Source: Bacillota bacterium (GTDB taxonomy: Bacteria; Bacillota; Clostridia; Christensenellales; Aristaeellaceae). Taken from it: a DNA stretch of 64,000 nucleotides. The notes beneath the pieces were generated by a model that ran no database searches, was not told where the DNA came from, and saw only the letters and a list, made by a program, of their open reading frames with translations. Below, in pieces: positions 50,987 to 59,302 of the stretch (its first letter is position 1; the number at the start of each line of letters is the position of its first letter). A program made the translations under genes and the position numbers. Location: assembly GCA_023459275.1 (NCBI GenBank), contig JAEWVC010000070.1, positions 19,370 through 83,369 on the forward strand, read 5' to 3'.

Positions 50987-51045
50987 GTTTTCTTGGATGG
51001 GTGCGGGAGGGTTTCATTTTAGAAAGAAGCCCTCCCGCTGATTTG
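50987..51045 (+). repeat. Intergenic palindromic repeat, family 1, copy E
   Basis: GCGGGAGGGTTTC (51003-51015) pairs with GAAGCCCTCCCGC (51027-51036 region) with one mismatch and an AT-rich centre ATTTTAGAAA. The flank AAAGTTTTCTTGGATGGGT matches the other copies. It lies just past pgsW. Confidence 0.7.
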
Positions 51046-51074
51046 CCCGGGCCTCCCTACAAACGTCCCGCTGC

Positions 51075-51103
51075 TTGCGCTCCCCCGGGGGTTATGATAA
51101 GAT
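51075..51103 (+). promoter_or_regulatory. Possible promoter of the LacI-family regulator gene
   Basis: TTGCGC (51075-51080) and TAAGAT (51098-51103) are 17 bases apart. The palindrome GCCCACTTGGGC at 51124-51135, just downstream, could be an autoregulatory operator. Confidence 0.35.
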
Positions 51104-51194
51104 ATACACATTTCGAGGGGAATGCCCACTTGGGCGTTCAAGATGGGCAAAATGGACGGAAGGGGCCGCCGGCGGGCGGCATCGGGGGAAAGGC

Positions 51195-52253
51195 ATGGCC
51201 ACAAACCGGAGGCCCACGCTCAAACAGGTGGCGCAGGTTGCCCAGGTGTCCCAGTCCACCGCATCCATGATCCTGAACCAAAAAAGCGGTGTCACCTTCA
51301 GCCGGGATACTGTGGACAGAGTTTATTCGGCGGCGCAGCGCCTGGGCTATCTGAAGGAGGACGCGCCTGTTTCCAGTGTGTTTCAAAGGCGGGTTATCGC
51401 CATTCTTACTTCCACCATTACCGGTTACTACTACACGGCGCTGATCCAGGCCATTGAGCAGGCGGCCCAGCAGGAAAATTACGAAACGGTTTGCTTCCAA
51501 ACCTATCATAAGGCATCGCGGGAGTTATCAGCGATCTCCATGTTCAGCCACAGCGATATCGCGGGCATCATTTTCACCCATGTGCCGCAGAATTACGCCT
51601 TGCTGGAGAGCATTCCCAAGGAAATCCCGGTGGTGGTGATCGGCGACCACAACACGTTCTTGCGCGCCGATATGGTAGAGACCGACAATCGTGCCGCTGG
51701 AATGATCATGGCACGGTACATCCTATCCCTGGGCCACCGCCATGTTGCTTTCCTCAATGATTTTTTTGAGTGGCAGGGCTATCCTACTTCCACGCGGCTA
51801 AGCGGCGTTCAGGAAGTATTTGCGGGGCAGAAGGATGCGACGCTGTACGTAAAGAGCCAGATAGCGGAGGGGGAACTGGCCCCCGGCAGCTACATGACAC
51901 GCCGCAAAGCGGGATATGAAATGGTGAACGCCTGCCTTGCGGAAACCCCCCAGGTGACCGCCATCATGACGATCACGGACGTAATGGCCTACGGCGTACT
52001 GGACGCACTGTACGAAAAAAAACTGCGGGTGCCTGAGGATTACAGCGTATGCGGTTTTGACAACAACTTTGCGTCCGATCTGCTGGGTCTGACCACCCTG
52101 GACCACCATGTGTTTGATGTGGGAACCCAGGCGTTCCGGCTTCTCTTTGCTAAAATTCAAAAGGAGCAGATCCTTCCCTCCAGTATCACAAAAACGGAGC
52201 TGATCGGCACGCTGCTTCCGCGCCGGTCCACGGCCGCCCCCAGAACCAAGTGA
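51195..52253 (+). CDS. LacI-family transcriptional regulator
   Basis: 352 residues. The N-terminal helix-turn-helix is TLKQVAQVAQVSQSTASMIL, followed by the hinge region and a periplasmic-binding-protein-like effector domain (VIAILTSTITGYYYTALIQA, VVVIGDHNTFLRADMVETDN, GHRHVAFLN, VCGFDNNFASDLLGLTTLDH). The start at 51195 has GGGGGAAAGG upstream. It most likely controls the ABC transporter operon 600 bases downstream (inference). A short hairpin with a long T-run ends the gene. Confidence 0.92.
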   Translation: MATNRRPTLKQVAQVAQVSQSTASMILNQKSGVTFSRDTVDRVYSAAQRLGYLKEDAPVSSVFQRRVIAILTSTITGYYYTALIQAIEQAAQQENYETVCFQTYHKASRELSAISMFSHSDIAGIIFTHVPQNYALLESIPKEIPVVVIGDHNTFLRADMVETDNRAAGMIMARYILSLGHRHVAFLNDFFEWQGYPTSTRLSGVQEVFAGQKDATLYVKSQIAEGELAPGSYMTRRKAGYEMVNACLAETPQVTAIMTITDVMAYGVLDALYEKKLRVPEDYSVCGFDNNFASDLLGLTTLDHHVFDVGTQAFRLLFAKIQKEQILPSSITKTELIGTLLPRRSTAAPRTK

Positions 52254-52280
52254 TGAAGCCCTGCAACGGTCTCCTTTTTC

Positions 52281-52302
52281 CCGCCTGCGCGGTTTTTTTT
52301 TT
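52281..52302 (+). terminator. Terminator of the LacI-family regulator gene
   Basis: CCGC and GCGG pair around CTGC and are followed by ten T residues, 28 bases past the stop. Confidence 0.65.
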
Positions 52303-52402
52303 GCATTTTTGCATGATTGCTCTACCGGCCGTGGCTTGCGTGCCGGGGAGGTTCTTTCCCTGGGGAACCTGATATATGATCCCGCGGTTAACCAATATGC
52401 GT

Positions 52403-52451
52403 TGCCGCCGCATGTTCAAATGCACTTGAATATGGCGGCGTTGCCTTTTTT
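52403..52451 (+). terminator. Large hairpin with trailing T-run, terminator-like
   Basis: GCCGCCGCATGTTCAA and TTGAATATGGCGGC pair imperfectly around ATGCAC, followed by GTTGCCTTTTTTG. The inner CATGTTCAA/TTGAATATG dyad could also be a protein-binding site. Confidence 0.5.
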
Positions 52452-52727
52452 GTCCTTCTCTTTATTTCAAACGTAAATCTCTCCTTGATTTGGCAAGATC
52501 TTTTCTTAACCAAGCTACAGTTTGAAACGGCACCCGCCAATGCCCCATCTTCGCAAACGCAGCGGCCTTCTGTGCCTGGTGCGGCGGGGGCTTCTCTCCT
52601 CCTGAAACATGACGCGGTATGTATGGGGGAGCAAGGGTATTTTGCAGCAGCATCGGAAGCATGCTTCTGTGCCTGGTGCGGAAGGGATGGAACTCGAGAC
52701 GTTATGAATTAAAATATATTTAGTATA

Positions 52728-52757
52728 TTGACAAATATTTTATAATCATGGTATGCT
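52728..52757 (+). promoter_or_regulatory. Promoter of the peptide-type ABC transporter operon
   Basis: TTGACA (52728-52733), an 18-base AT-rich spacer and TATGCT (52752-52757) with a TGG extension lie about 95 bases before the start. Confidence 0.6.
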
Positions 52758-52852
52758 TGCCTCAGCGGTTGGATCTGTCCGAAATTTGGCGGAATCCGAC
52801 AAATGGGACTGACAAAGGGATAGCCCGGGACAAAAAGATAGGAGGTACCGGA

Positions 52853-54388
52853 ATGCTGCAAGTACGGAAAGTGTTGTCCATTCTCTTGGTTCTCATGATG
52901 GCCGCGGGCTGCGTGGGCGTGGCCCAGGCGGAAAGCGCACAGGTGGAAAAGCTTAGGGTGGGCGTGGGTTCCATCTTGCCTACCATGGATCCCTGCTATG
53001 CGGTGGGTATCGCACAGATGGCCGTGTATTACAACGTGTTTGATCTCCTTCTGGAGTACGACCCCACGGCGGCAGACGGCGTGAAGGGCGTGCTGGCGGA
53101 AAGCTGGAATCGGGTGGACGACGTGACCTGGGATATCACGCTGCGCCAGGGCGTGACCTTTCAGAACGGCGAAGCCTGCACGGCAGAGGATGTGGTGTTC
53201 ACCTTTGACCGCATCCTGGATCCGGGGTACGGCGACGGCACCATCCGCACGCTGTTTTCTACCATCCAAAGCGTGGCCGCGCTGGATGAATACACGGTGC
53301 GCTTCGTGACCACCGCCTCGGACGCTGTGTTCCTGCAGAGGCTGTCCTCCGTGTGGGGCGCTTACGTTGTGCCCAAGGATTACATCACGGAGATCGGCAA
53401 CGAGGCATTCCAGCTCAAGCCCGTCGGCACGGGGCCATACATGGTGAGTGAATTCACGCCGGAAAAGATCGTGATTACCGCCTATGACGGGTTCTGGGGC
53501 GAAAAGCCCAACGCCAAGACCATTGAATATGTGCTCTATAGCGAAACGGCGGCCAGGACCACGGCGCTGATCACTGGCGAAGTGGACATGATCGCCCAGG
53601 TTACCACCGATATGATCCCTACCCTGGAAGCGGACCCGAACCTTGATGTGCTGGGCGGCGAGGTACTGAATATTCATACCGTGGTGTTCTACGCCAATAC
53701 CGCGCCCATGAACGACGTAAACTTCCGCTTGGCCCTTGCCTGGTCCGTGGACCGTGACCTGCTGGCCCAGGCGCTGTGGGACAGCCGCACCGTGGTGTCC
53801 AACGGACATCAGTTCAAGGAATACGGCCAGGGTTACATTGAGGACTACCAGGGCATCGGTTACGATGTGGAGAAGGCCAAGGACTACCTTGCCAAGTCCT
53901 CTTACAACGGGGAGACCATCAAATACACGCTGCGCAACGGTTACTACACCAACGGCAATGCCGCGGCGGAGGCCATTGTGGCCATGTGGAACGCCATCGG
54001 CATCAAGGCGGAAGTGGATATCAGGGACACCTTCAAGTGGGAGGAGGTCACCGATATGCGCACCTGGTCCACCGCCTCCCGCATGAATGACATCCTGGGC
54101 GGCGTATGGATGCTCTGGGCCCCCGGCTCCAACCCTGCCAAGTACGCCTGGCTTAACGGCATGCCTCAGGAGTGGCTGGACGTGGGCGCCAAGCTGGAAA
54201 AGGAAACCGACCCCGCCGCCCGCCGGGAGTTGATCCGTGAAATGCTCACCATCTGGGATCAGGACGCCATGGGCCTGTGCCTATACAATAACGCCGAGTT
54301 CTTCGGCGTGCGCAAGGGCATCGAATGGACGCCCAGCGCGGACCAGCGCATGAATTTCCGCGCGGACAACCTGAAATTCGGCAAGTAA
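52853..54388 (+). CDS. ABC transporter substrate-binding lipoprotein, peptide/nickel family (SBP family 5)
   Basis: 511 residues. The N-terminus has a signal with lipobox-like MAAGC, so it is probably a lipoprotein (cleavage at VAQA is the alternative). Family 5 features follow: GSILPTMDPCYAVGIAQM, TWDITLRQGVTFQNGE, TAEDVVFTFDRILDP, LKPVGTGPYMVSEF, and NVNFRLALAWSVDRDLLAQA-type text. It delivers a peptide, opine or other solute to the permeases encoded downstream. GGAGG lies about 7 bases before the start. The ligand is unknown; a phosphodiesterase-like gene at the operon end hints at a glycerophosphodiester-like solute. Confidence 0.93.
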   Translation: MLQVRKVLSILLVLMMAAGCVGVAQAESAQVEKLRVGVGSILPTMDPCYAVGIAQMAVYYNVFDLLLEYDPTAADGVKGVLAESWNRVDDVTWDITLRQGVTFQNGEACTAEDVVFTFDRILDPGYGDGTIRTLFSTIQSVAALDEYTVRFVTTASDAVFLQRLSSVWGAYVVPKDYITEIGNEAFQLKPVGTGPYMVSEFTPEKIVITAYDGFWGEKPNAKTIEYVLYSETAARTTALITGEVDMIAQVTTDMIPTLEADPNLDVLGGEVLNIHTVVFYANTAPMNDVNFRLALAWSVDRDLLAQALWDSRTVVSNGHQFKEYGQGYIEDYQGIGYDVEKAKDYLAKSSYNGETIKYTLRNGYYTNGNAAAEAIVAMWNAIGIKAEVDIRDTFKWEEVTDMRTWSTASRMNDILGGVWMLWAPGSNPAKYAWLNGMPQEWLDVGAKLEKETDPAARRELIREMLTIWDQDAMGLCLYNNAEFFGVRKGIEWTPSADQRMNFRADNLKFGK

Positions 54389-54409
54389 ACACAGTTCATC
54401 CTTCTCGCC

Positions 54410-54440
54410 GGCGCCGCCGCCCGCACAAGGCGGCGGCGCT
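54410..54440 (+). other. mRNA hairpin between the binding protein and ATPase genes
   Basis: GCGCCGCCG and CGGCGGCGC form a strong stem with no T-run. Such elements often give the binding protein more mRNA than the membrane components. Confidence 0.6.
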
Positions 54441-54475
54441 GTGCGTAAGCAAAATCCCCGGAAAAGGAGCTTGCT

Positions 54476-55498
54476 ATGGCGCATGACCACCTGCTGACGG
54501 TTGAGAACCTGAAAACCTACTATTATTCCAAGCGCAAGACCGTGCCCGCGGTGGACGGTGTCAGCTTCACGCTGGACCAGGGGGAGTTCCTTGGAATTGT
54601 GGGGGAAAGCGGCTGCGGAAAAAGCACGGTGGTCCGTTCCATCGTGGGACTTATCGACCCGGCCTATACCCGCGTGGAGGAGGGCCGGGTGCTTTTCGAC
54701 GGCAGCGACCTGCTATCCATGCCCCCTAAAAAACTGTGCAAAGTAAGGGGTAAGGAAATTTCGATGATCTTTCAAAATCCCCTCACCTCCCTGAACCCGG
54801 TCTACACCATCGGGACGCAGGTTAAGGAAGCGCTGACCACCCACCAAAGCCTGTCCGCCCATGAGGCCCGGGAACAGGCCATCCGCCTGATGGAGCTGGT
54901 GAAGATCCCATCGCCGGAATTGCGGCTGAACGATTACCCCCATCAGATGTCCGGGGGTATGCAGCAGCGCGTGCTCATCGCCATGGCCCTGGCCATGAAC
55001 CCCCGGATGATCATCGCCGACGAGCCCACCACCGCCCTGGACGTGACGATTCAGGCCCAGATCCTGGACCTGATACGGGAGCTTCGGGAACGGGTGAACA
55101 TGGCCATGATCCTCATCACCCACAATATGGGGGTGGTGGCGGAAACCTGCGAGCGGATGATGGTCATGTACGGCGGCGTGGTGGTAGAGGAGGGAGACAC
55201 GAAGGAAATCTTCGCCAGGCCGCGCCACCCCTATACCATGGGCTTGCTCAACGCCATCCCCAGCGCCAGGGAGGATAAGGAAGAACTGTACTCCATCAAG
55301 GGAACGGTGCCTGTCTTTTCCCACCCGGTAAAGGGCTGCCGCTTTTACAGCCGGTGCCCCTACGCGAAGGAGGAATGTGCGGCGGAGGAGCCTCTCCTGG
55401 TTCCGGTGAAGGGCACACACCTGGCCCGCTGCCGCCGCCTTTTTGAGATTCCGCAGGATGCATCCGCAAGGAAGGAGGTACGGGCTGATGGCCAATGA
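54476..55498 (+). CDS. Peptide-type ABC transporter ATPase (DppD/OppD-like)
   Basis: 340 residues. Walker A is VGESGCGKSTVVRS (about residue 42), the Q-loop MIFQNPLTSLNP, the ABC signature MSGGMQQRVLIAMAL, Walker B MIIADEPTTALD and the switch His in LITHNMGVV. The C-terminal oligopeptide-family extension has the cysteine cluster GCRFYSRCPYAKEEC. It pairs with the next ATPase to drive the transporter. The start has AAGGAG 5-8 bases upstream. Confidence 0.95.
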   Translation: MAHDHLLTVENLKTYYYSKRKTVPAVDGVSFTLDQGEFLGIVGESGCGKSTVVRSIVGLIDPAYTRVEEGRVLFDGSDLLSMPPKKLCKVRGKEISMIFQNPLTSLNPVYTIGTQVKEALTTHQSLSAHEAREQAIRLMELVKIPSPELRLNDYPHQMSGGMQQRVLIAMALAMNPRMIIADEPTTALDVTIQAQILDLIRELRERVNMAMILITHNMGVVAETCERMMVMYGGVVVEEGDTKEIFARPRHPYTMGLLNAIPSAREDKEELYSIKGTVPVFSHPVKGCRFYSRCPYAKEECAAEEPLLVPVKGTHLARCRRLFEIPQDASARKEVRADGQ

Positions 55499-56471
55499 TA
55501 CGCCTCTGCTGGAGGTGCGGGAGCTTCATAAGGTCTTTCCCATCCGCAAGGGTGTTTTGCGGGTCAGGACCGTGGGACAGGTAAGCGCCGTCAACCAGGT
55601 GAGCTTTGCCCTGAAGCGTGGCGAAACCCTGGGGGTGATTGGCGAGTCCGGCTGCGGGAAAAGCACCCTGGCAAGGCTGATTCAAGGGATTCTTACGAAA
55701 ACCTCCGGGGAAATTTTGTTCATGGGGCAGCAGGTGTCCACGCGCATGCCCGCTTCCCTGCGCCGCCATGTGCAGATGGTGTTCCAAGATCCCTACGCCT
55801 CCATTGACCCGCGGATGAACATCCGAAGAATCATTCAGGAGCCGCTTAGGGTGCATGAGCGTATGGACGCGGCAAGGCGGCTGGAAACCATCCGGCCCAT
55901 CCTGGAAAAGGTGGGGATCCCCTTGGAGGCGCTGGACAAGTACCCCCATGAGTTTTCCGGCGGCCAGCGCCAGCGCATAGGCATCGCCAGGGCGCTAGCC
56001 CTGCGCCCGGAGCTCCTGCTGTGCGACGAGCCCGTCTCCGCCCTGGATGTGTCCATCCAGGCGCAGATATTGAACCTGTTTAAAAAGCTGCAGCAGGAAT
56101 TCATGCTCACGTACCTTTTTATTTCCCATGACATGAGCGTGATCCGGCATGTAAGCGACCGTATCGCCGTGATGTACCTGGGCAGTGTCATTGAGCTGGC
56201 ACCCAAGAAGGAGCTTTTTGACCACACGCTGCATCCCTATTCTGTGGCGCTGATGAGCGCTATCCCCATCCCTGACCCCACGGCGCATCAGGAGCGCATC
56301 CTCCTCAAGGGTGACCTGCCAAGCCCTGTCCACCTGCCGGAGGGATGCCCCTTCAGAACCAGGTGCTGGAAGGCGCGGGAGGTCTGCAAGGCGTACAAGC
56401 CGCCGCTGCGGGAATTGGGGCCGGGCCATTTCGTGGCCTGCCATCTGGCGGAGGAGGGGGAACGGCCATGA
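55488..56471 (+). CDS. Peptide-type ABC transporter ATPase (DppF/OppF-like)
   Basis: 327 residues, overlapping the previous gene by 11 bases; GAAGGAGG lies upstream. Walker A GESGCGKSTLARLIQG, Q-loop MVFQDPYASIDPRM, signature FSGGQRQRIGIARAL, Walker B LLLCDEPVSALDVS and FISHDMSVIRHV are intact. The C-terminal extension again has the Cys-rich element (CPFRTRCWKAREVC). The PYASIDPRM loop and shorter length mark it as the F-type subunit. Confidence 0.95.
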   Translation: MANDTPLLEVRELHKVFPIRKGVLRVRTVGQVSAVNQVSFALKRGETLGVIGESGCGKSTLARLIQGILTKTSGEILFMGQQVSTRMPASLRRHVQMVFQDPYASIDPRMNIRRIIQEPLRVHERMDAARRLETIRPILEKVGIPLEALDKYPHEFSGGQRQRIGIARALALRPELLLCDEPVSALDVSIQAQILNLFKKLQQEFMLTYLFISHDMSVIRHVSDRIAVMYLGSVIELAPKKELFDHTLHPYSVALMSAIPIPDPTAHQERILLKGDLPSPVHLPEGCPFRTRCWKAREVCKAYKPPLRELGPGHFVACHLAEEGERP

Positions 56472-57391
56472 AAAAGTACGTGCTGATGCGGCTTGTCAAG
56501 GCGCTGCTCACCATCTGGATCGTGTGGACGCTGATCTTTATCCTGACCAGGCTCACAGGAGACCCTGTGGACTGGATCCTTTCCGACAGCGCCGACGATG
56601 TGGCCAGGGCTTCCATGCGCGCCCAGCTTGGGCTGGATAAGCCGCTGCTGACCCAGTATTTCACCTATTTTATCAACATGTTCAGGGGCGACGCGGGCGT
56701 GAGCTATTTTTACAAGACGCCGGTGATCGATCTGTTTGGCCAGCGGGTAGGCGCCACGCTGACGCTGGGACTGTGGGTATTTGGGCTGTCGGTGCTCCTG
56801 GGCATCCCGGTCGGCATCTACACCGCCGTCCGCCACAACACGTTTGCCGACCGGGCCATCATGGGCGGCGCGGTGGTGGGGTACACCATGCCCAACTTTG
56901 TAATGGGGATCCTGCTGATCTTTCTGTTCAGCCTGCAGCTAAGGTGGCTGCCCAGCGGCGGCTCGGAGGCCGGGATTTATTCCTATATCATGCCTGTGAT
57001 CACCTTGGCCGCAGGGCCCACCGCCAGCATTGCAAGGCTCACCCGCAGTTCCATGCTGGACGTGATCCGCCAGGACTACCTGGACAGCGCCAGGATCAAG
57101 GGCGTGAAGGAGCGCCGGGTCATTCTGGTGCACGCGCTGCGCAATGCATTGGTACCCGTGATTACCATCCTGGGCGGGCAATTGAGCACGCTTATCGGCG
57201 GTTCTGTGGTGGTGGAGACCGTTTTTTCCTGGCCGGGAATCGGCACGCTGATCATCAACGGCGCCAAGCACCGGGACTTCCCGCTGGTGCAGTTTGGTGT
57301 GCTGGTGATTGCCATCTCCGTAACGACGGTCAACCTGCTGGTGGACCTTTCCTACGGCTGGCTGGACCCCCGTATCCGGGATTCGTACTGA
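56468..57391 (+). CDS. Peptide-type ABC transporter permease (DppB/OppB-like)
   Basis: 307 residues with six transmembrane helices. The N-terminal KKYVLMRLVKALLTIWIVW is typical of DppB, and the EAA-loop region reads DYLDSARIKGVKERRVILVH, with WPGIGTLIINGAKHRDFP near the end. Its ATG overlaps the upstream stop by 4 bases. It forms the pore with the next permease. Confidence 0.95.
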   Translation: MKKYVLMRLVKALLTIWIVWTLIFILTRLTGDPVDWILSDSADDVARASMRAQLGLDKPLLTQYFTYFINMFRGDAGVSYFYKTPVIDLFGQRVGATLTLGLWVFGLSVLLGIPVGIYTAVRHNTFADRAIMGGAVVGYTMPNFVMGILLIFLFSLQLRWLPSGGSEAGIYSYIMPVITLAAGPTASIARLTRSSMLDVIRQDYLDSARIKGVKERRVILVHALRNALVPVITILGGQLSTLIGGSVVVETVFSWPGIGTLIINGAKHRDFPLVQFGVLVIAISVTTVNLLVDLSYGWLDPRIRDSY

Positions 57392-57415
57392 TACGAAGAG
57401 AGGGAGGAAAGGCAT

Positions 57416-58273
57416 ATGCGGCGGAAAACACGTTTCCGGCAGCGGGCTATTCCGGTCTCCATCCTTGTAATGATGATCCTGCTTGGCGCCATGGTGGCGC
57501 TGGCACTTATGGCACCGCTGCTGTTCCCTACGGACCTGGGAGCCACGAATCTTTTGCAGAGGCTGAAAAAGCCCACGTTTTTGGACCCCAGCTCCCCCTT
57601 CCTGTTCGGCACGGATGAGCTGGGCCGCGACCTGGCGGTGCGGCTGGTATACGGCATGCGCACGTCCCTGGGCATCTCCTTTACCGGCATGGTCATCGCT
57701 CTGGTGGTGGGCATCGCCCTGGGGGTGGCGGGAGGCCTTTTCGGCGGCAAGGTGGATGCGCTGTGCATGATGCTAGTGGATGCAAGGTTGTCCGTGCCTT
57801 CCACCATCATCGGCATCATCTGCGCCTGTGTGATGGGTACATCCCGGGCCACGCTGATCTTCGTCATCGGTATTACCGGCTGGTCCGGCTTCGCAAGGCT
57901 GATCAGGGGACAGATCCTTCAGTTGAAAAACGCCAGCTTCATTGAGTGCAGCCGGGCTATCGGCGCGTCGCCGCTTAGGATCCTGATAGAGCACCTGCTG
58001 CCCAATATCGCCTCGCCTGTGATCGTTCAGGCCACACTGTCCATGAGCGCCTTCATCCTGCTGGAAAGCGCCTTGTCCTTTATGGGCCTTGGCATCCAGC
58101 CCCCCAACACCTCCCTGGGCGTGCTGGTAAGCGGCGGCCGCACCTATATGATCAACCAATGGTGGCTGGCCATCCTCCCTGGAGTCGTGATTGTGCTTTT
58201 GATCCTGCAGATTTCCCTGATAGGCGACTGGCTGCGGGATAAGCTGGACCCCAAACTTCAAAGCAAGGCGTAA
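57416..58273 (+). CDS. Peptide-type ABC transporter permease (DppC/OppC-like)
   Basis: 285 residues with six transmembrane helices. The N-terminal cytoplasmic tail and first helix precede the DppC hallmark PFLFGTDELGRDLAVRLVYG; the EAA loop reads NASFIECSRAIGASPLRILI, followed by FILLESALSFMGLGIQPP. It lies 24 bases after its partner permease with GGGAGGAAAGG upstream. Confidence 0.95.
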   Translation: MRRKTRFRQRAIPVSILVMMILLGAMVALALMAPLLFPTDLGATNLLQRLKKPTFLDPSSPFLFGTDELGRDLAVRLVYGMRTSLGISFTGMVIALVVGIALGVAGGLFGGKVDALCMMLVDARLSVPSTIIGIICACVMGTSRATLIFVIGITGWSGFARLIRGQILQLKNASFIECSRAIGASPLRILIEHLLPNIASPVIVQATLSMSAFILLESALSFMGLGIQPPNTSLGVLVSGGRTYMINQWWLAILPGVVIVLLILQISLIGDWLRDKLDPKLQSKA

Positions 58274-58293
58274 AAGAAAGGAAGCATATTGTT

Positions 58294-59217
58294 ATGCATG
58301 CAGCGGCGCCCAAGAACGGGATCCCCGCTTTTTTATGTGCCCACCGGGGCCTGAACCTTTCCGCACCGGAAAACACACTCCCGGCTTTTCAGGCGGCGGT
58401 TGATTCAGGCGCAGAGGAAATTGAGCTGGATGTATGGCCGGCCAGGGACGGTACCCTGGTGGTCTGCCACGATCCCACCTTGGAGCGCACCACCGACGGC
58501 AGCGGCCCCATCGCCCAGGCAGACTGGGCAGCTCTGTCCCGGCTAAACGCGGGCGCGAAGTTCCCGGGCGGATTCCGCTTTACGCCGCTGCCCCGCTTTG
58601 AGGAGGTGCTGGAAGCCTTCGGCGGCCGGGCGGTCATCAACCTGCACATCAAATCAGCCGGACAGCCGCCGGTTTCAGACCCCGGCATGAGAGAGCGCTC
58701 ACATCTGCTGGGGCTTGCCTACCGCGGGAGGGAGACGCTGTTTCCGCCGCTTCCCCAGGGGACGGAAAAGGTGCTGCCGCTGGTGGAGGGGCGCCCTGTG
58801 ACCCCGTACCCGCCCCAGGTTTTTAAGAAGATATTGGAATCGCTCGCCCGCTACAATGCCCTGGGCAGCGTGTATGTCACCGGGGAGAAGGATGTGCTGC
58901 TCACCGCCCTTCACCTGGCGCCGGAGCTTCCCCGCTGCTGCCTGGAGGGGCACATGAACTATTCTATTGTGGAAAACGCGCTGAGCTTTGGCTGCAGCCG
59001 GGTGCAGTTCTGCAAGCTGTTCCTGACGAAGGCCATGATAGACAAAGCAAAGGCCCACGGCCTTCTGTGCAACCTGTTCTGGTGTGACGACCCCGGCGAG
59101 GCGGCGGCGTACAGGCAGCTTGGCATCGACACGGTCCTGACCAATGTGTATGACCGGATGACGCAAAAAGCCGGCGTGCGTGAGGCGGCCGGGATAGAAG
59201 AATGCGGACAGAAGTGA
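58294..59217 (+). CDS. Glycerophosphodiester phosphodiesterase-family protein
   Basis: 307 residues, cytoplasmic (no signal peptide). The GDPD signature is present: CAHRGLNLSAPENTLPAF with catalytic His-Arg, then GAEEIELDVWPARDGTLVVCHDPTLERTT with the metal-binding Glu and Asp and the second His; the later strand NLHIKSAG and C-terminal GIDTVLTNVYDRM also fit. The central part is longer and more divergent than in GlpQ/UgpQ. As the last gene of the ABC operon it probably acts on the imported solute (inference). Confidence 0.9.
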   Translation: MHAAAPKNGIPAFLCAHRGLNLSAPENTLPAFQAAVDSGAEEIELDVWPARDGTLVVCHDPTLERTTDGSGPIAQADWAALSRLNAGAKFPGGFRFTPLPRFEEVLEAFGGRAVINLHIKSAGQPPVSDPGMRERSHLLGLAYRGRETLFPPLPQGTEKVLPLVEGRPVTPYPPQVFKKILESLARYNALGSVYVTGEKDVLLTALHLAPELPRCCLEGHMNYSIVENALSFGCSRVQFCKLFLTKAMIDKAKAHGLLCNLFWCDDPGEAAAYRQLGIDTVLTNVYDRMTQKAGVREAAGIEECGQK

Positions 59218-59239
59218 GCGGAAAACAGCAAATCCATAC

Positions 59240-59292
59240 CGGGATGCGCAAGGGAGTTTATCCCTTGCGCATCCTGGTACAGGCCCTGGGGA
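59240..59292 (+). repeat. Intergenic palindromic repeat, family 2, copy H (variant)
   Basis: GGATGCGCAAGGGA (59242-59255) and TCCCTTGCGCATCC (59261-59274) form a perfect 14-base stem around GTTTA, followed by CAGGCCCTGGGG. Core AAGGG-GTTTA-CCCTT and the following CCTGG element resemble copy F. It lies between two convergent genes and may stop both transcripts. Confidence 0.6.
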
Positions 59293-59302
59293 GGCTGGCC
59301 GT

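Larger units (their letters stand above)
52254..52852. other. About 600 bases between the LacI regulator and the ABC transporter, no convincing gene
   Basis: Contains two terminator-like hairpins (52281-52302 and 52403-52451), a direct repeat of about 18 bases (CTTCTGTGCCTGGTGCGG near 52567 and again near 52664), and a promoter at 52728-52757. Open frames inside it have poor signals. The leader from that promoter to the start at 52853 is about 90 bases. Confidence 0.6.

Noticed and set aside
10145..51045. The repeated palindromes as a CRISPR array
   Set aside because: Copies are scattered over 40 kb singly at gene borders, with no regular spacers and no cas genes.
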